Source: DASQDN01 sp035630195
GTDB lineage: Bacteria > Acidobacteriota > Terriglobia > Bryobacterales > Bryobacteraceae
Reading direction: 5' to 3'
DNA: 6,110 nucleotides
Assembly (NCBI GenBank): GCA_035630195.1
Contig: DASQLD010000300.1
Span: 1-6,110 of the forward strand
Shown: positions 1-5,932 of the stretch, piece by piece
Numbering within the stretch: position 1 is the first letter of the stretch
Layout of the letters: the number at the start of each line of letters is the position of its first letter
The notes under the pieces: model-generated
What the model was told of the DNA's origin: nothing
Database searches by the model: none
What the model saw: the letters and a program-made list of their open reading frames with translations, nothing else
Made by a program: the position numbers and the translations under genes

Positions 1-562
1 CGGGATTGCCGGGTATGTTCGCCTCGTCGACCTGCACGCACTGGCACGGAAGTCCGCGAACCTGATCGGCCAGAACATCGGCAATCGCAAGCGTCAGTTT
101 TGCGAAATCTTTGTAGTGCGTATCAAGCAGCGTGCGCGACAGCATATATGGGCTCGTCACCGTGAACTTGAAAGGGCCACCGGCCACGCTCGCCGCTTTC
201 TCGCAATCAGCGTACAGGTTCAAACCGCCTTCACTCAGTGGACCGGTCACGGCGGCTGCCGGTTTACGCCGAAAACCCATGGGATCGTATCGTCGAAAGG
301 CCTCGAAGTCTTTGCGTCCCAGATTCGTGCGGACACCTTCCATCGGCGAGATGAAGTACTCGATCATCCCGTTGGTGTCAGGATGATTGACGTCAAAGCG
401 ATACAATTCGCCATCGGTCGGCAGGTCGATGCCGGCCTGTCGCTGCAGGTTGAAGACGACGCGTGTTGCGTCAATTACGGCGGCTTCACTGGGTAGCGCT
501 GCGAGCCAGTCGGGGACGGGATAGGAACCGACAGTGGTCGTAAGAATGTTAGGTTTGCTCAT
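1..562 (-). CDS. MetE-like cobalamin-independent methionine synthase family protein (N-terminal part, cut by window edge)
   Basis: Minus-strand reading frame open from an ATG at 562 to the left edge, 187 codons visible; the C-terminal part is missing. The protein begins MSKPNILTTTVGSYPVPDWL. The TTTVGSYP strand, the DGELYRFD motif near residues 51-58, the TGPL segment and the VDEANIPG segment near the end are typical of the UROD/MetE-like TIM barrel of the MetE catalytic domain. In this family the enzyme moves a methyl group to homocysteine or a related thiol through a zinc thiolate. The zinc ligands lie further C-terminal and are not visible, so catalytic competence cannot be judged. The protein opens directly with the catalytic-domain motif, so it is the short single-domain form rather than full two-domain MetE. 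No clear Shine-Dalgarno precedes the ATG. An in-frame GTG at 604 would add 14 residues (VNDIIPDKYRNPSD). The gene is divergent from the aminotransferase. The methyl donor is unknown; a folate or a methylated corrinoid are both possible. Confidence 0.85.
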   Translation of the reverse strand, partial: MSKPNILTTTVGSYPVPDWLAALPSEAAVIDATRVVFNLQRQAGIDLPTDGELYRFDVNHPDTNGMIEYFISPMEGVRTNLGRKDFEAFRRYDPMGFRRKPAAAVTGPLSEGGLNLYADCEKAASVAGGPFKFTVTSPYMLSRTLLDTHYKDFAKLTLAIADVLADQVRGLPCQCVQVDEANIPGNP

Positions 563-580
563 GTCGCTGGGATTGCGGTA

Positions 581-615
581 TTTGTCGGGAATGATATCAT
601 TCACGCTCCGACAAA
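581..615. promoter_or_regulatory. Nested inverted repeat between divergent genes, candidate operator or leader hairpin
   Basis: The outer arms TTTGTCGG (581-588) and CCGACAAA (608-615) are perfect 8-bp reverse complements. Directly after the left arm lies a perfect 14-bp palindrome, GAATGATATCATTC (589-602), followed by five unpaired bases (ACGCT). The element lies 18 nt upstream of the MetE-like ATG and upstream of the aminotransferase promoter region. It could be a regulator site acting on both genes, or a stem-loop in the leader RNA of the MetE-like gene. There is no U-tract on either side, so it does not look like an intrinsic terminator. If the GTG at 604 is the true MetE-like start, the inner palindrome and left arm would be coding. 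Confidence 0.55.
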
Positions 616-635
616 CTTGGCGGGAGCCGTTGCGC

Positions 636-641
636 TACAAT
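636..641 (+). promoter_or_regulatory. Possible -10 box for the aminotransferase operon
   Basis: TACAAT matches the sigma-70 -10 consensus at five of six positions and lies about 80 nt upstream of the aminotransferase ATG. No good -35 box is found at the usual 16-18 nt spacing; the closest TTG-containing hexamer (TTGGCG, 617-622) is only 13 nt away. The same bases form part of the palindrome CAATATTG (638-645), so a -10-like sequence also reads on the minus strand toward the MetE-like gene. This is a weak call based on one hexamer. Confidence 0.3.
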
Positions 642-663
642 ATTGCCTCAGCTCGTCCTTCCT

Positions 664-693
664 ATCTGCGTTCATCTGCGTTCATCGGCGGCT
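664..693. repeat. Short tandem repeat of a 10-bp unit in the 5' leader
   Basis: Two perfect copies of ATCTGCGTTC (664-673 and 674-683) are followed by a degenerate third, ATCGGCGGCT (684-693). The repeat sits between the possible -10 box and the ribosome binding site of the aminotransferase, so it would be transcribed as leader RNA. The 10-bp period is close to one helical turn. I recall similar ATCTGCGTTC runs between genes in other bacterial genomes, but I cannot verify that here and its role is unknown. Confidence 0.6.
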
Positions 694-708
694 GAGAAGT
701 TCATGTTT

Positions 709-714
709 GAGGAG
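709..714 (+). promoter_or_regulatory. Strong Shine-Dalgarno that fixes the aminotransferase start
   Basis: GAGGAG lies seven bases upstream of the ATG at 722, which is near-ideal spacing. It supports that ATG over the in-frame upstream start at 617, which has no such site and would add 35 residues unlike this family. Confidence 0.8.
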
Positions 715-721
715 CTTTCCG

Positions 722-2098
722 ATGGCAGCAGATCTTCCACGTCTACGTACGCCGCTACCCGGACCACGCGCGCAAGCAATTATCCAACGCGATCACGCAG
801 TGCTCTCCCCGTCCTACACACGCCCTTACCCGTTTGTGATGGCCGGCGGACAAGGAGCGATCGTCGAAGACGTCGATGGGAATCGCTTTCTCGACTGCAA
901 CGCCGGCATCGCAGTAGTAGCAACGGGCCACACGCACCCGCGTGTCGTGCAAGCAGTACAAGAACAGGCATCGCGATTTCTGCACATGTCCGGAACGGAC
1001 TTCTACTACGAGAACATGGTTGTCCTCGCGGAAAAGCTGGCGCACCTCGCGCCGGGCGGAGGACCGAGACGTGTGTACTTCGGCAACTCCGGAACAGAAG
1101 CTGTCGAAGCAGCCTTGAAGATGGCCCGCTATTCGACAAAGCGGGCGCAATTTATTTCGTTCTTCGGGTCCTTCCATGGAAGAACTATGGGAGCGCTCTC
1201 GCTCACGGGAAGTAAGAACGTTCAGAAGAAAGGTTTTTTTCCACTTGTCCCCGGAACGCATCACGTTCCCTATCCGAACTGTTATCGCTGCCCGTTCGGC
1301 ACGACACCCGATCAATGCGGCGTAGAGTGTGTCAAGTACATCGAAGACACAGTCATGCGGCAGGTGGCGCCGGCGGATGAGATTGCTGCCATCTTTTTGG
1401 AGCCGATCCAAGGCGAGGGCGGCTACATCATTCCTCCGAAGAAGTTCCTGACGGAGCTGCGAGCATTAGCCGACCGTCACGGCATTCTTCTGGTGTTCGA
1501 CGAGGTGCAATGCGGTATGGGTCGGACAGGCAGAATGTTCGCCGCCGAGCACTTTGATGTCGCGGCCGACATCGTCACGTTGGCAAAGGGTATTGCGAGC
1601 GGCATGCCGCTCGGCGCCACCATCGCGCGCGCGGACATCATGAGCTGGAAGCCTGGATCGCACGCTTCTACATTCGGCGGCAATCCCGTATCGATTGCAG
1701 CGGCGCTAACAACTATCGAACTGCTCGAAGAATCTCTGATGGCCAATGCCACGGTTGTAGGAACTCACATGATCGGCCGCATGCGAGACTGGCCGAAGTG
1801 TTTCTCCAAGGTCGGGGATGTACGCGGACTCGGCTTGATGATAGGTTTCGAACTGGTCCATGATCAGTCGACGAAGGAGCGCGCGCCCGACCTTCGCGAC
1901 CGTCTGGAAACGCTGGCGTTCGAGCGCGGATTGCTGATTCTGGGCTGCGGTCCCAACTCCATCCGGCTCTGTCCTCCTTTGGTGATCACGAAAGAGCAGG
2001 CCGATTGGGCCATCGATACACTGGAGAAGTGCCTCAAAGAACTGGACGGCGTGTCCTCGACGTCGGATGTGGGATCAATAAATTCCCCGGCGCGATAG
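722..2098 (+). CDS. Class III PLP-dependent aminotransferase (acetylornithine/4-aminobutyrate aminotransferase type)
   Basis: A 458-residue fold-type I PLP enzyme, normal length for the family. Visible motifs are the cofactor phosphate loop NSGTE (residues 122-126), FHGRT (151-155) with the His-Gly after the ring-stacking aromatic, EPIQGEGG before the active site, FDEVQCGMGRTG with Asp260 for the pyridine nitrogen, and the Schiff-base Lys289 in TLAKG. STFGGNP follows as expected. The family moves amino groups from ornithine, acetylornithine, GABA or lysine to 2-oxoglutarate, but some relatives act as amino-acid racemases, so the substrate is not assigned. Residues 187-203 carry four cysteines (C187, C190, C199, C203) in an insert typical of the archaeal-type subgroup. 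The start follows a strong GAGGAG site. The conserved domain ends near the KCLKEL segment. The last 16 residues or so are low in family character and are encoded over the start of the next gene. It is first in a probable three-gene run; its divergent neighbour is MetE-like. Confidence 0.92.
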   Translation: MAADLPRLRTPLPGPRAQAIIQRDHAVLSPSYTRPYPFVMAGGQGAIVEDVDGNRFLDCNAGIAVVATGHTHPRVVQAVQEQASRFLHMSGTDFYYENMVVLAEKLAHLAPGGGPRRVYFGNSGTEAVEAALKMARYSTKRAQFISFFGSFHGRTMGALSLTGSKNVQKKGFFPLVPGTHHVPYPNCYRCPFGTTPDQCGVECVKYIEDTVMRQVAPADEIAAIFLEPIQGEGGYIIPPKKFLTELRALADRHGILLVFDEVQCGMGRTGRMFAAEHFDVAADIVTLAKGIASGMPLGATIARADIMSWKPGSHASTFGGNPVSIAAALTTIELLEESLMANATVVGTHMIGRMRDWPKCFSKVGDVRGLGLMIGFELVHDQSTKERAPDLRDRLETLAFERGLLILGCGPNSIRLCPPLVITKEQADWAIDTLEKCLKELDGVSSTSDVGSINSPAR

Positions 2099-2631
2099 GG
2101 ATCGATCGCATTGCCGGGACACACGCGGACGTTCTTTGTGACCTCGATCGTTTTCCCTATCCTTTTGCTGACGCCTCGTTTGATGAGCTACGCGCTGTCC
2201 ACGTCATCGAGCATGTCAGCGATGTTCTCCGCACCATGGAAGAGTTTCACCGGCTTCTCCGCGCAGGCGGGGAAGTGTATATCGCAACGCCCCACTACAC
2301 GGACTTCAGCTCGTTTTGCGATCCCACGCATCGCTGGCATTTGAACAGCTTTTCGCTGCGCTATTTCGGCCAGGACGACGCCGGCTATGGTTATTACTCG
2401 CGTGCCCGATTCCGTGAGAAATCCGTGCACGTCAAGCTACTAGCATTATGGCGCTATCTCGGGTTCGAACTGCTGGTGAATGCGTTCCCGCGATTCCGCC
2501 GCTTTTGGGAGCACTACCTTTGTTATCTGGTGCGCGGCAAAGTCATCGAATGGTGGTTGATCAAGGAAGATGCGGCTCATCTGGCGGCTGAGCGACTGGT
2601 TCCGTCACAAAGCGCGACTGCGGCGCGGTGA
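2029..2631 (+). CDS. Class I SAM-dependent methyltransferase
   Basis: About 200 residues with a Rossmann-type methyltransferase core. Motif I, VLDVGCG, is at residues 9-15, followed by GAIGIDR with the acidic residue (Asp26) expected to bind the SAM ribose. HVIEHV and the RLLRAGGEVYIATPH segment match the Methyltransf_11/23 pattern, and DPTHRWHLNSFSLRYF is a common C-terminal block in this group. The substrate cannot be told from sequence. The start is uncertain: GTG at 2029 leaves a short lead-in to motif I, while TTG at 2005 would give 208 residues; neither has a well-spaced ribosome site. No other start exists before motif I, so the gene must overlap the aminotransferase by 70-94 nt. Its 3' end overlaps yraN by 62 nt. 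This close packing suggests coupled translation in one operon. The C-terminal third is rich in Trp, Phe and Tyr (residues about 140-185) but has no clear membrane helix. Confidence 0.85.
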   Translation: MPQRTGRRVLDVGCGINKFPGAIGIDRIAGTHADVLCDLDRFPYPFADASFDELRAVHVIEHVSDVLRTMEEFHRLLRAGGEVYIATPHYTDFSSFCDPTHRWHLNSFSLRYFGQDDAGYGYYSRARFREKSVHVKLLALWRYLGFELLVNAFPRFRRFWEHYLCYLVRGKVIEWWLIKEDAAHLAAERLVPSQSATAAR

Positions 2632-2995
2632 TCCTCGCCACGCATGGGGCGCACGCGGAGAGGATTTGGCGCACCGGTTTCTTCAAAAGCTCGGATATAT
2701 AGTCGTTGCTCGTAACTGGCGCGCCGAAGATGGATCGGGTGAGTTGGATCTCGTTGCGTGGGACGGATCCACGCTGGTAGTTGTCGAAGTCAAGACACGC
2801 GCATCCATCGAGTTCGGACTTCCCGAAGAGGCCGTCGACCACGAGAAACGTTACCGTTTGTCAAGAACAGCGGCGCGCTACACGCGGGAATCCGATGTCC
2901 CTGCCTCGCGTGTACGCTTTGACATTGTCAGCGTTGTGCTGGGAGCAAAACCGGAGATAGGGCATATCAGGGACGCATTTACATGTCAGTTATAA
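2570..2995 (+). CDS. yraN: YraN/UPF0102 family endonuclease-like protein
   Basis: A 141-residue protein with the full UPF0102 signature: GARGEDLAHRFLQKLGY (27-43), ARNWRAEDGSGELDLVA (about 47-63) and VVEVKTR (71-77), then FGLPEEAVDHEKR and RFDIVSV near the C terminus. Asp60 with Glu73-x-Lys75 forms the D...ExK arrangement of restriction-endonuclease-like folds, so a nuclease activity is possible; the family's role is poorly defined. It is slightly longer than the usual 115-125 residues because of a basic N-terminal extension of about 25 residues (several Arg, Lys and Trp). The ATG at 2570 is the only ATG, GTG or TTG before the conserved domain, and AAGGA at 2563-2567 lies just upstream, though closer than ideal. 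It overlaps the methyltransferase 3' end by 62 nt, so translation is probably coupled. Confidence 0.9.
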   Translation: MRLIWRLSDWFRHKARLRRGDPRHAWGARGEDLAHRFLQKLGYIVVARNWRAEDGSGELDLVAWDGSTLVVVEVKTRASIEFGLPEEAVDHEKRYRLSRTAARYTRESDVPASRVRFDIVSVVLGAKPEIGHIRDAFTCQL

Positions 2996-2996
2996 T
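2991..2996 (+). promoter_or_regulatory. Possible -10 box for the GalT-type gene
   Basis: A perfect TATAAT hexamer spans the yraN stop codon and lies 24 nt upstream of the GalT ATG. Transcription from it would give a leader under 20 nt. No matching -35 box is seen at normal spacing and there is no extended -10 TGn, so the call rests on one hexamer. If real, it would let galT be expressed apart from the upstream operon. Confidence 0.33.
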
Positions 2997-3020
2997 TCGT
3001 GATGTTCCCTCTGCTAACGG

Positions 3021-4019
3021 ATGCCAGAGCTTCGGAAAGATCCGATAACAGGTCGATGGGTGATCATTGCCACCGACCGAGCCAAGCGCCCAAGTGACTT
3101 CAGCCGGCAGCACGTAGAAATCAAGGGTGTTCGTTTTTGCCCGTTCTGTCCCGGTAACGAACTCAGAACACCGCCGGAAATTCTCGCCTATCGAAGCCGC
3201 GGCGGCCCGAATGAAGAAGGTTGGAGCCTGCGAGCAACCTCGAACAAGTTTCCTATCCTCCGAGTCGAAGGCCGGCTGACGCGCAAAGCAGAAGGTCTAT
3301 TCGACAAGATGAATGGTGTCGGAGCGCACGAAGTCATAATTGAAAGTCCCAATCATTTCGAAACCCTCGCCACTATGCCGGAAAAGCGCGTCGAGGATCT
3401 CTTTTGGGCCTATCGTGATCGTGTCCTCGATCTTCGGCGAGATACGCGGCTGCGCTATTTGCTGCTATGCAAGAACCACGGCGAACCAGCAGGCGCTGTG
3501 CTCGAACACACCCATTCTCAGTTGATCGCTTTGCCGGTCATTCCTAAGCGCGTGCAAGAGGAGCTCGATGGAGCCGCGAAGTATTTCGAATACAAAGAGC
3601 GTTGTGTCTATTGCGACATCGTTGCGCAGGAAGCCGACTCGAACGTTCGAGTGATTCAAGAGACGGACCACTTCATGGTTCTTTCCGCCTACGCCGCGCG
3701 ATTCCCGTTCGAGACTTGGATTCTGCCCAAGGCCCACAACTCGCACGCGGAAATCATGTCACACGCCGAGATTCACGATCTCGCGCCCGTGCTTCGCAGG
3801 CTTCTACGCCGTCTGGATTCCGCATTGGAGAATCCGCCGTACAACATGGTCTTGCACACCTCTCCGCTCGGAGATCAACCGGATCCTCATTACCACTGGC
3901 ACCTCGAGATCATCCCGAAATTGACACACGTGGCCGGCTTCGAATGGGGAACAGGTTTCTATATCAATCCGACGCCGCCGGAAGAAGCAACGAAGTTCTT
4001 ACGCGACGCCCAGATCTGA
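3021..4019 (+). CDS. galT: GalT-type nucleotidyltransferase, galactose-1-phosphate uridylyltransferase (HIT superfamily)
   Basis: A 332-residue protein, near the usual 330-350. In the Leloir pathway GalT exchanges UDP between UDP-glucose and galactose 1-phosphate in the cytosol. Visible family elements are RKDPITGRWVIIA at the N terminus, the FCPFCPGNE zinc motif (C40, C43) with H112 in ESPNHFE and H163 as likely remaining ligands, and the active-site block EHTHSQ with H165 as the expected uridylylated nucleophile and Q167. The second HIT domain has PFETWILPKAH and the HYHWHLEIIP histidine cluster (H290, H292, H294). A second CxxC (C195, C198) is also present. The residue between the active-site histidines is Thr where the E. 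coli enzyme has Pro, so an ADP-glucose phosphorylase-like or other nucleotide specificity cannot be excluded. The start is firm: an in-frame TAA lies at 3015-3017 and the conserved N terminus begins at once. No Shine-Dalgarno is visible. No other galactose gene is nearby. Confidence 0.88.
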   Translation: MPELRKDPITGRWVIIATDRAKRPSDFSRQHVEIKGVRFCPFCPGNELRTPPEILAYRSRGGPNEEGWSLRATSNKFPILRVEGRLTRKAEGLFDKMNGVGAHEVIIESPNHFETLATMPEKRVEDLFWAYRDRVLDLRRDTRLRYLLLCKNHGEPAGAVLEHTHSQLIALPVIPKRVQEELDGAAKYFEYKERCVYCDIVAQEADSNVRVIQETDHFMVLSAYAARFPFETWILPKAHNSHAEIMSHAEIHDLAPVLRRLLRRLDSALENPPYNMVLHTSPLGDQPDPHYHWHLEIIPKLTHVAGFEWGTGFYINPTPPEEATKFLRDAQI

Positions 4020-4020
4020 A

Positions 4021-5538
4021 TTAAATACTCAGGAGGATGTGGTCCGGGCAGTCCAGCCGGACGGAGTCATAGAGCCGGTCGACCAAATCGAAGCCGTGCC
4101 TCGCAAGAAAAGGAAGGATGCTATAGAACCGCTCTTGCAGATGCTTGTGCGGATAGATGGTGTTATAAAGGAACTCCGTGTCTTCAGAGGCCTTTTGATT
4201 CCTTCGCAACGTTTCGCGCGCCACCTTGGCGCGAAGCTTCGCTAGCTGATACGTCATCTTCGCGCGGCTCTTGTCCACTGCCGATGACAGGGTAGGATCG
4301 TACGCCAGCACTTCTTTCCGGAGCGCCTCCAGACTCTCAGACATCGACTGGCTCAACCCGTCAAAGCGCTGATCGAGATTTGAGGGAACAAGCCGGGTCG
4401 CAATCAACTCGCGCAAGGCCTCTTCTCCACTGAAGAAGGCTTTTGGCCGCAGGCCGTAACGTTCCATCAATTTCGCCGATCGGCTGTCGAACAAAGTGAA
4501 TCCACTTCGAGAAACGACACGAGGCATGTGCCCGAGAAGCCGCTGGTATAACACTTGAGACTGCGCAAAGTAAGCGATCTCCGCAGGTCCCCCGATGTAC
4601 GCCGCAGTCGGAAGCATGTAGTCTTGTACGACTGGCCGAAGGAGAGCATTCGGCGAGATCTGTTCGGCCCGCTCTGCAAGCTGCTGCGACGTGTACTTCA
4701 CATCGCGCACGGGAATTCGTTTCCCGCCCTCGAGGAGGAAGAACAGCGACGTCCCACGCTCCACGTGAACCTGGGCGTGATATCCCGCTGCCTCGAGTTC
4801 CTTACTCCGATTGAGCAGTAGTTGGTTCAGCTCTTTACCAATCGAAACCGCCTGTTGCAGCATCGGCGCGGCCAGTTTTCGCGTTGCCGGGTGCAGAGGA
4901 TCGACGAATAAGAATCCGTATGGTTTCAGCAAAGGCTCGAGTAGCTTTTGGAACGCGCCACCTAATGAGGCGCCGGGCCGATAGGCGCCCTCGACAAGCT
5001 TCACGACTTCGTCTTCGTAGGGCAGACCCGTCAAGGATGCGCGTAACTGCTCGATGGGCCAATGTTCGATCTCAATGCCTCCGACCGGTCGATTACTTCC
5101 AGAATGTCCGTTTACTTCGAATCGAACCGGACGTGTGGTCTGATCGAATCCCCAGCAATGACTGACCTCCGCGAAGTCGTGGTCCTCTGTCGCAAGCCAA
5201 AACACAGGGACGGCCGGAGTGCCCGCGGCCGTCAATTGTTCGGCGAGCCTGGCGGCGGTCAGAGCCTTATAGATCGTGTACGCCGGACCCGAGAATAGCC
5301 CCACCTGTTGGCCTGTAACAACAGCGACGGAACCGGAACGATTCAGAACGTCAAGCGACGGATGGGGCCCGTTCTGGGCTTCGAGCGCCGCCACCATCTC
5401 AGGTCGACGCTCTTCGGGGTACCCGGCGGACGGCGGAGTCGTGAAAAATCGCTCAACTCGATGATATTGATAAAGAAAGTCGCTGAAAAGCCTGGACGTG
5501 TGCGGTAATTCCGTGTGGCGAAGACAGGCTGGTTCCAT
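4021..5538 (-). CDS. bshC: Bacillithiol biosynthesis cysteine-adding enzyme BshC
   Basis: A 505-residue protein, a little shorter than the roughly 540 residues of Bacillus BshC. BshC is assigned the last step of bacillithiol synthesis, adding cysteine to glucosaminyl-malate in the cytosol. Family blocks seen are VTGQQVGLFSGPAYTIYKAL (residues 74-93), PVFWLATEDHDFAEV (111-125), FVDPLHPATRKLAAPM, the GGPAEIAYFAQSQVLY segment, and the C-terminal block beginning YPHKHLQERFYS. A charged, Leu-rich stretch before that block (about 380-450) looks like the coiled-coil helices of the known fold. I place the start at ATG 5538 (MEPACLRHTELPHTS), where family similarity begins; a TTG at 5568 would add ten residues with no support. 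The Shine-Dalgarno is poor. Its stop is one base from the convergent galT stop. The other pathway genes (bshA, bshB) are not in the window, so bacillithiol production is inferred from this gene alone. Confidence 0.93.
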   Translation of the reverse strand: MEPACLRHTELPHTSRLFSDFLYQYHRVERFFTTPPSAGYPEERRPEMVAALEAQNGPHPSLDVLNRSGSVAVVTGQQVGLFSGPAYTIYKALTAARLAEQLTAAGTPAVPVFWLATEDHDFAEVSHCWGFDQTTRPVRFEVNGHSGSNRPVGGIEIEHWPIEQLRASLTGLPYEDEVVKLVEGAYRPGASLGGAFQKLLEPLLKPYGFLFVDPLHPATRKLAAPMLQQAVSIGKELNQLLLNRSKELEAAGYHAQVHVERGTSLFFLLEGGKRIPVRDVKYTSQQLAERAEQISPNALLRPVVQDYMLPTAAYIGGPAEIAYFAQSQVLYQRLLGHMPRVVSRSGFTLFDSRSAKLMERYGLRPKAFFSGEEALRELIATRLVPSNLDQRFDGLSQSMSESLEALRKEVLAYDPTLSSAVDKSRAKMTYQLAKLRAKVARETLRRNQKASEDTEFLYNTIYPHKHLQERFYSILPFLARHGFDLVDRLYDSVRLDCPDHILLSI

Positions 5539-5551
5539 CCGGTTTCTCAAG

Positions 5552-5598
5552 GGTAGCAGATGCGCCAACAGGTCATTAGGATGCTACCGTTAAGGTAG
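5552..5598. promoter_or_regulatory. Alternating GGTAG/CTACC elements between bshC and cyaY
   Basis: GGTAGCA (5552-5558) and TGCTACC (5582-5588) are perfect 7-bp reverse complements 23 nt apart. A third element, GGTAG (5594-5598), pairs with the same CTACC across a 5-nt loop (5584-5598). The two hairpins are mutually exclusive, and the second would cover the AAGG that is the likely ribosome site of cyaY. The element may be an operator for the divergent pair or a small leader switch; it could also be chance in so short a region. Confidence 0.4.
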
Positions 5599-5605
5599 TT
5601 TCCCT

Positions 5606-5932
5606 ATGCTCGATTCCCAGGAGTTTCAGCGCAAGTCTGACGATGCGCTCACTAAGTTGTACAAAACGCTGGCACTCGCATCGGATGAGCACGGTTTCGA
5701 CACCGATTTCGGGGGCGCTTTAACGATCGAATTCGAGGATCCGCCCGCCAAGTTCGTTGTCAGCCCGAACGCGCCTGTAAAGCAGATCTGGGTGTCAGCT
5801 CACATGACGAGTTATAAGCTCGACTGGGATTCTCAACGCGGCGAGTTCGTCCTGCCGGAGACCGGGCAGGATCTGAAAGCGCTGATTGAGGACGCAATTT
5901 CCCGTCAACTGGGTGAAGCAATCAAGCTGTAA
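5606..5932 (+). CDS. cyaY: Frataxin-like iron donor protein CyaY
   Basis: A 108-residue protein, the usual size for bacterial frataxin. Frataxins bind iron at an acidic ridge and modulate the cysteine desulfurase of Fe-S cluster assembly in the cytosol. The N terminus MLDSQEFQRKSDDALTKLY matches the first helix of CyaY (DSEFHRLAD in E. coli), with acidic residues E6, D12 and D13. Next come the strands GGALTIEFED (36-45) and KFVVSPNAPVKQIWVSAHMT (49-68), where the QIWVSA strand is the best-conserved frataxin block, then YKLDWD, and a C-terminal helix ending in LGEAIKL. The ATG at 5606 has AAGG ten bases upstream and begins the conserved helix. It is divergent from bshC and shares its last base with the start codon of the HemW-like gene, so the two are probably co-translated. 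A frataxin beside a bacillithiol gene is an uncommon pairing. Confidence 0.88.
   Translation: MLDSQEFQRKSDDALTKLYKTLALASDEHGFDTDFGGALTIEFEDPPAKFVVSPNAPVKQIWVSAHMTSYKLDWDSQRGEFVLPETGQDLKALIEDAISRQLGEAIKL

Noticed and set aside
116..496. Open plus-strand frame of 126 codons over the MetE-like gene
   Set aside because: It is antisense to a frame with clear MetE-family motifs and itself shows no recognisable domain; it starts without a ribosome site.
617..721. In-frame 35-codon N-terminal extension of the aminotransferase
   Set aside because: It spans the 10-bp repeat and the GAGGAG ribosome site, and family similarity fits the ATG at 722.
1234..1240. Run of seven T as a possible slippage or frameshift site
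   Set aside because: The aminotransferase frame reads through it (Gly-Phe-Phe) with family-like sequence on both sides, so no frameshift is needed.
755..1411. Long minus-strand open frame of 218 codons inside the aminotransferase
   Set aside because: It is an antisense shadow of a well-supported enzyme; the translation has no family motif and is rich in Arg/Ser as expected from GC-biased complement.
3602..4024. Plus-strand 140-codon frame overlapping the galT 3' half
   Set aside because: Arg/Ser-rich out-of-frame translation of a confidently assigned gene, with no motif.
4030..4245. AGGAGG-like sequence followed by a 68-codon plus-strand frame inside bshC
   Set aside because: The purine run is too close to the start codon, and the frame is antisense to the conserved BshC C terminus.
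5539..5568. TTG start giving BshC ten extra residues
   Set aside because: The MEPACLRHTELP start at 5538 matches the usual beginning of the family; the extension has no support and runs into the divergent control region.
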